Positions 58,636-64,000 of a stretch of 64,000 bases of DNA are shown piece by piece. The DNA lies in the NCBI GenBank assembly GCA_034387635.1, contig JAOANU010000008.1:310001-374000 (forward strand), given 5' to 3'. The notes beneath the pieces were generated by a model. The model was given only the letters and a program-made list of their open reading frames with translations, made no database searches and was not told the origin of the DNA. The stretch is from Rhodosporidiobolus odoratus. Its lineage: Eukaryota; Basidiomycota; Microbotryomycetes; Sporidiobolales; Sporidiobolaceae. Both the position numbers and the translations under genes were made by a program. Position 1 is the stretch's first letter. Every line of letters starts with the position of its first letter.

Positions 58636-59674
58636 TTAAACTGCAGGAACAGAGTCGGTGACGGCAAGGGGTCCTTCGGCAGGAACGAGGTTGCCGAATT
58701 TGTCCCGTCTTGCTCGGCTGTGCGTTCGATGGACCGGTATGAGCCGCTGCCTATACGGGAAGACGAGGAAGATATAGAGGGAACGCACAAGAAAGTGTAA
58801 CTCAGGGTAACCTCTTGCACATCCTTCATCAGCGGGTCGTCGACGTAATCCCGATCGATGAAGAAGAAGACAGGTAGGTCAACCTCTTCCCCTGCGAGAA
58901 TGCGCTGCTCCTCGAAGCAGAAGCATTCGACTTTCGCGAAGTAGGGAGCGATCTGCGAAGGTTGGCGAGAGGAGGGACGAATCAGAGATGGCATTAGCGT
59001 TGAGTTCTGGCGTGAGGGAACGAGAGGAGAAGAGAGGAGCCCACATTTGCCGGTGTCACGTTGTACGTCGCGATCCCAATGATGTCCTCATCCGAGTTGT
59101 TCTTTGCCGTGTAGAACGCGAGTGCCGTTTCTCCGGGCAACACCCTGACCTCCTTCTGCTGCGGCGTGAAGCTCCACGGCAACGAATCACTGGAGTCGGC
59201 GTTGAAGCTGACCCTGATTCGACTGCTCAAGTCTGTCCGGGCAACGAGTCGCTCGGGACTGAACTTTGTCGAGTCGGTTTGAGGAGTTCCACCGTAACCA
59301 GTCGTGCTGCAGAATACGCGGTAGAGGGGTACGGCGAGGTACGAGGCTGCACCGACGAGGAGGACGGTGGCGGCGCTGTAGAGGGCGAGGGAGCGGTTTC
59401 GTTGCGCGTAGTGTTGCTGCTGTGCTCGCGAGTAGGCTTCTGAGGCTCGTCGACGGGCGTTGCCTACGCTACCGGGTGTTGATGAGGGTCCATTGGATGT
59501 CGTATGGGAAGCCCATCGTCGTTGCAAGAGAGTTCGGCATGGTGGAGAGGGAGCGAGAGATGTAGGAAGCGGGGAGAAGGTGCGTGAGGATGAGGGTAGC
59601 GGGAAGGGTCGCCGGGATGCTGATGGTGAGGGTAGGCGAGCTATTGACCGGGCTGATAGTCCACAGCTGAACAT
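58636..59674 (-). CDS. COX11: Cytochrome c oxidase assembly protein Cox11 (CuB copper chaperone)
   Basis: Inner-membrane copper chaperone delivering Cu to the CuB site of Cox1. The presequence is Arg/Ser/Pro-rich (MFSCGLSARSIARLPSP up to RRWASHTT). Then come a charged helix, one membrane span LALYSAATVLLVGAASYLAVPLYRVFC, TGYGGTPQTDSTKF, IRVSFNADSSDSLPWSFTPQQKEVRVLPGETALAFYTAKN, IIGIATYNVTP, the copper-binding VECFCFEEQRILAGEEVDLPVFFFIDRDYVDDP and LSYTFFRARRDKFGN. Three exons. The stop is TAA at 58636-58638. The C-terminal tail after LSYTFFRA extends by about 25 residues. Confidence 0.96.
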
Positions 59675-59871
59675 GGTGATGCTGGTGTGGAGACGAGAGC
59701 GGGAGAATCGAACTGTGGGAGAAGCAGCTCAAACAACGTAACTCTCCTCGACTTGCCACTGGAGCTATCTATACCACCTAGACATACTCAGAAACACTCG
59801 AGCTACAACCCTATACCGTCCTTTGAAGCCACCCGCTGTTACCGCCACTTTCCTCTCCTTGATCGCCCTCA

Positions 59872-62800
59872 TGCCGCCCAGACAGCAAAAAGGTTACAAC
59901 CACGGCGCGAGGAAGCGCACTTCCACCTTGCCTGCCGCCATGCGCAAGGAGCTCGAAGAGCTAGGTCACATCCAGCCTCGACGAGATGGAGGTCGACTGG
60001 GTAGGAAGGATCAGCGCAAGGAGAGGCGCAACCAGGCCAAGCAGAACCGAGCGACCAAGCAGGAACAACAGGGACGTAAGAGGAGGGCACAGGATGGAGA
60101 CAGTGAGGCGGAAGAGCAGGAGCTACGGCCGAAGCAGCCGGTCGCTTCGACGAGCAAGGTCAAGGTCGACGCAGCCCCGGCGAAGAAGCGCGTCAAGTTC
60201 GATGCACCAGCGGACGAGGAGGAAGAAGCGAAGCCGAAGAAGAAGCAGACGGCGCTGGAGAAGATGCTCGAGAAGCAGGAACGAGGCAAGGGTCCGGATC
60301 CCGCCAGGAAAAAGAGCAAGAACCAGACGGAGGAGGACCGCGAGATTGCTTGGCTCGAGTATAAACTCGGCATGCACCCAGCGTCAGAGAAGGGCAAGGC
60401 CAAGGCCGAGGACGATGATGGGCTTGACGGTGCGTTCTTCTGCGTGTTTTCTATTTCCCTTCTCCGGCTAACCTTCGTAATCTGCCTCTCTTTCTCAGAG
60501 CTTTTCGGTGGTCTGGCTGACCTGGAAGGCGCTGCTTTTGGCACCACAAAGACGGTACGTGCACCCCCCGCTGTATACACAAGGCCACGCGTGCTAAACG
60601 TCCTCTTATGAGCAGAACTACGCTCAGCTACTCCGCGACAACGCAGACGATCTCGACCTTCCTTCCGACCTCGAGCTGGAGGATCTGGAAGCAGGATCCG
60701 ACGAGGACGACTTCGGTCTGGGGGCTGACCTGGAGGGCGAGTCGGACGACGACGACGACGAGGCGTTTGGCGAATTCGGGGTTGACGACGACGAGCTGAT
60801 TGACCCGAGTGATGACGATGACCACGAGGAGCTCGGAGAAATGGGAAGCCAGGGCTCGGAAGACGACGAAGGGATGCTGGACGAGTCAGATCTGGACGAT
60901 GATGAGATTGAGGGGGCTTTATCAGGGGAAGAGGGAGACGCAGAGGGGAGGCAGCGGGAACGACTGGTCCGCTTCGCTGACGAAGAAGCCGACGTGGAGA
61001 AGTCGGAACAGCTTGCATCAGCCACTCCTGCAGCTAGTACATCGACTGCCGCCGGTCGCTACGTACCGCCTCATCTGCGCAAGGCCATGGCCGAGGCTTC
61101 GACATCATCGGCCGAAGCCACCGAATCCGCCGATTTTTCTGCCCCTCGGACTGTTGAAGCGCCTCCTGAAGACCCTCGACTGCGTCGCCAGATCAATGGA
61201 CACCTGAACAAGCTCTCTGCCGCCAATATGTCCGCCATTGTCGACGCCCTTATGCAGCTCTACTCCTCGAATCCTCGCGCTGTCGTCTCGACCACTCTTA
61301 CCTCTCTCCTGCTCGGCATCATCTCGGACCGCGACAACCTCGGCGACCAGCTTGTTATCACCTACGCCGCTCTCGTTGCCGCCCTCTTCCGCACAGTGGG
61401 AATTGAGTTTGCGGCCGGCGTCCTTGCACGAAGCGTCGAGTTGCTTGATGCGGCGCTTAAGAAGCATGACGCGGCAGGAGATGCCCCTGTCGAAGGAGAG
61501 GAGGGGTTCGAAGGTCGACCGGGCAGCAAGGAATGCCTCAATCTGGTTGCTTTCCTCGCCGAACTCTACAACTTCCAGGTCGTGCAGTGCGTCATCGCAT
61601 ACGGCTTGGTCCGGCTGTTTATCGAGAGTGGGTTAAAGGAGCTGCATGTGGAGCTTCTCTCCAAGATCGTCAAGCGTACGTTTTCTGCCCAGACCCTCCT
61701 ATATTTCCTGCTTGACGCGGGCGCTAATCCTTACTACGACTCGTTACAGGCTGCGGTCAGTCTCTGCGTCAGGACGATCCGTCTGCCTTGAAGGAGATCA
61801 TCACCCTTGTCAAGCAAAAGATGCAGGGGGTGGACCAGCTCTCGATGAAGTTCGTTATCCACTTCTATTCCCTAGTCGCTTCTGAGCTCACCGTGAATGA
61901 CTCCACAGCTCTCGCACTCGGTTCATGCTGGAGTCACTCACGAACTTGAAGAATAACAAGATCAAGGCGACTGCCGAGGGTGCAGTCGACAATTACTCGA
62001 ACCTCAAGAAGTTCCTTGGCGGCCTGAACAAGCGAAGAGCGAGCGGTATGTCTTGACATGCCTCATATCGCCTCGGCCCAAGCTGACGGCTCTCCCACCT
62101 CCAGGTGCTGCCCCGGACCCTCTCCGGGTCTCCCTCTCCGAAATCCGCACCTCTACCTCTCGCGGCAAGTGGTGGCTAGTCGGCGCCGCCTGGTCAGGTG
62201 ATCCTCTCGCTGAAGCCGCCCAAGCTACCGAAGGTTTGGCGTTCAAGACGAAGGAGGCCCAAGGTGATGCGGAATTGGCGAGATTGGCGAGGAAGCAGGG
62301 GATGAATACGGACATCAGGAAGGGTGTCTTTACGGTACTGATGAGCAGCGAGGTGCGTCTTTGTGTTTCTCGAAGTGCGACGACAGTCACTTACGCTGGT
62401 TGACCTGCAGGATTACGTGGACGCTTGCGAGCGGCTCCTCCAGCTCGGTCTTTCCGACGTTCAGCAGCGCGAGATTGCTCGCGTGCTTCTACAGTGCTGT
62501 GGTAACGTTAGTCTGTTCGAGTCCATCACTCGCCCGAAACCGTCGAACTTACCGTTTTCTCACGCGCACAGGAAAAGACATATAACCCTTACTACACGCT
62601 TGTGGCTCATCGCCTCTGCACCAAGTCCCATTCCTTCCAGATCACCCTCCAATACTGTCTCTGGGACTTCCTCCGCGAGTTGGGCGAGAAGCAGGTCGGC
62701 GGCGAGGAACTCGTCAAATCCCTGCAGGACGACCGGGGCGGAGCAGCCAGCGGCTCGAAGGTCTCTGAGCGCAAGATCGCCAACTTGGCCAAGTTCTACG

Positions 62801-63249
62801 CTTGGTGCCTGGGAAAAGAAGCCCTTTCCATCATGGTTCTCAAGGTGCCGTTGTTAATCCTCGTTCTTCGCTCTTCGACGTTATACTAATCTCGCCACGT
62901 CGTGCACTTGTAGCCGGTCCCCTTCGCCACGACCCGCGATCAAACCCTCTCCTGGCTCCGTCAACTCTTCCTCTACCTTCTCATCTCAACCCAAACCCCA
63001 TCTCCAGCGCTCGTCCTCCCAACCGCCACCACCCGCAAAGACCGCGAATCCATCGAACGAGTCTTTGTCAAAGCCGCAGCGCACGGTCAACTCATGAAGG
63101 GTTTGGGGTATTACCTCGAGGCGCATGGGTCGGAGTTGGTTCAGTGGGCTACCAAGCGGTTGGGAGAGAGGGAGGGTAAGACTGTCAAGTTTGGGGTTAA
63201 GGTCGCGGCGGAGACTCTGAGCGTGGGAGGGATTGTTGATATCCGATGA
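59872..63249 (+). CDS. SGD1: Nucleolar MIF4G-domain protein Sgd1/NOM1 family
   Basis: Ribosome-biogenesis factor of the 18S pathway that recruits a DEAD-box helicase (Fal1/eIF4AIII type). The N-terminus is basic (MPPRQQKGYNHGARKRT, KDQRKERRNQAKQNR), followed by very acidic stretches (GESDDDDDEAFGEFGVDDDELID). YVPPHLRKAM is a family hallmark and marks the entry to the MIF4G domain (RRQINGHLNKLSAANMSAIVDALMQLY, LLLGIISDRDNLGDQLVITYAALVAAL, FLAELYNFQVVQCVIAYGLVRLF). The second half continues through small exons with FMLESLTNLKNNK-like, RVSLSEIRTSTSRGKWWLVG and then a C-terminal MA3 domain (YVDACERLLQLGLSDVQQREIARVLLQCC, YYTLVAHRLCTKSHSFQITLQYCLWDF, NLAKFYAWCL). It ends TLSVGGIVDIR before TGA at 63247-63249. 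About ten exons. Confidence 0.93.
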
Positions 63250-63633
63250 AGGAGTGCAACTGATGTCTTTCTTGCTCATCTCCTGAATCGTGGCGCAAGG
63301 GCTGCTTGGGGGCTTTTGTTTGCTGTGTGGCTAGTTGAAGAGCAAATGCGAGCTCGAGGTGTCTTGTAAGCCGAGTCTCCCCGCAGCAAGGAGTGCCGAC
63401 GATGCTCGCAGGAAAACGAGATCACAATGGGGCCTGGGGTCCACGTCGACTCTCACTAAGCGAGAGGCTAGTCTCCAGAACGTACGCATACGCTGTGATC
63501 GATAGGCAGTCGTAAAGATCGAGAACTGACTGGGATTACCGAGGGAGAGGGGAAGAAGAAAGACACGGCTCGAAAGGAGCGCATGTCGTCTTGTTGTCCC
63601 TCGCCAAGCCTCCGCAACCCCGAGACTCCCGGC
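63250..63633. other. Spacer downstream of SGD1
   Basis: About 380 bp without a recognised gene or repeat. Confidence 0.4.
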
Positions 63634-63920
63634 ATGTCGGACATTCTCAACGTAGCGGTTTCGCCATCTTGCAAGTAATGCCGCGCGCTATCGCTGTTTG
63701 CTTCTAGGGGTCAGTACTGGTCAGTCCTCTCTTGACCTTTCTTCGCCAGTCCCCGCGCAGGCTTCGATGGCCCAACCGTGTCCTTCCAGCACGCCGCTCT
63801 GCGCGCGAAGAGACCACGTCAGAGACGCCGGGCAATGCCGCTGTCAGCACTCAGCCCGAGCTGAAAGCACGAGAGATAGCAGTTCTGGAAGAGGCGAGGA
63901 GACGAGAAGAAGTTCTCTGA
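63634..63920 (+). CDS. Possible small two-exon gene, 66 residues, function unknown
   Basis: ATG at 63634 opens MSDILNVAVSPSCK and reaches a GTAATG donor at 63675. Splicing to GCGCAG (ending at 63760) joins in frame to an exon that runs to TGA at 63918-63920. The second exon has an Arg-rich start (RWPNRVLPARRSAREE) and a charged helical end (ELKAREIAVLEEARRREEVL). A TTGAC branch-like site lies before the acceptor. Size, basic leader and helical tail would suit a small mitochondrial protein such as an ATPase-inhibitor-like factor, but nothing proves it is expressed. It could also be the 5' part of a longer gene. Confidence 0.3.
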
Positions 63921-64000
63921 AGAACGAAATCTCGGTACCAGAATGCGTTATTGGAAGCTTCATGAGTATCAGACGAGGCGAGAGAAAGGACTTGAGGGCA

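Overview
The window looks like a chromosomal segment of a GC-rich basidiomycete yeast. I infer a red yeast of the Rhodotorula/Rhodosporidium type from the dense, short GT-AG introns (strong GTACGT, GTGCGT and GTAAGC donors, CTGAC-like branch sites), the compact spacing, the kind of orthologues present and a MAGP/MP88-type mannoprotein. No species marker was tested. Every model below comes from hand-splicing: I checked that exon phases close and that the protein reads like its family. There are about 30 protein genes, two tRNA genes and one inverted duplication.

Layout. 1-6.4 kb: the 3' end of an unknown gene, then RPS4 (eS4), whose start codon is cut by an intron, then two intron-containing tRNA-Pro(AGG) genes on either side of a 2.6-kb stretch with no recognisable gene. 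6.6-14.5 kb: a multi-pass membrane protein, a hormone-sensitive-lipase-type esterase, BNA5 kynureninase and the proteasome alpha-7 subunit. 14.8-22.3 kb: a membrane-anchored GH17 glucanase, a small probably mitochondrial protein, HIS3, a helix-hairpin-helix protein and ERG8. 23-27.6 kb: a six-span membrane protein of no family I recognise, an NmrA-type protein and SEM1. 27.4-30.9 kb: an inverted duplication whose arms carry the 3' halves of SEM1 and of complex-I NDUFS7. 31-36 kb: an ETFRF1-like LYR protein, EFM4, MET14 (APS kinase), MOCS2A and CCDC174. 36.1-48.3 kb: VPS34, a DSN1/Mis13 kinetochore protein, RTF2, mitochondrial ClpP and a divergent G-alpha. 49.5-63.3 kb: SF3A1, mitoribosomal mL38, a MAGP-type GPI mannoprotein, RAE1/GLE2, COX11 and SGD1/NOM1. 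A tiny two-exon reading frame lies at the right edge.

Most of this is housekeeping content: translation, proteasome, complex I and IV biogenesis, splicing, nuclear export and endosomal lipid signalling. Genes are often divergent over short shared promoters (EFM4/MET14 are 95 bp apart, CCDC174/VPS34 120 bp) or convergent with short 3' regions. I see no CRISPR array, insertion sequence, viral gene or secondary-metabolite cluster.

The most unusual items are the SEM1/NDUFS7 inverted duplication (both arms keep an intact NDUFS7 last exon, so inversion of the spacer should leave that gene whole), the split start codon and GC-AG intron of RPS4, a GC-AG intron just before the VPS34 DFG motif, 13-nt exons that encode core family motifs in three genes, the unrecognised six-span membrane protein, and a G-alpha with an atypical P-loop.
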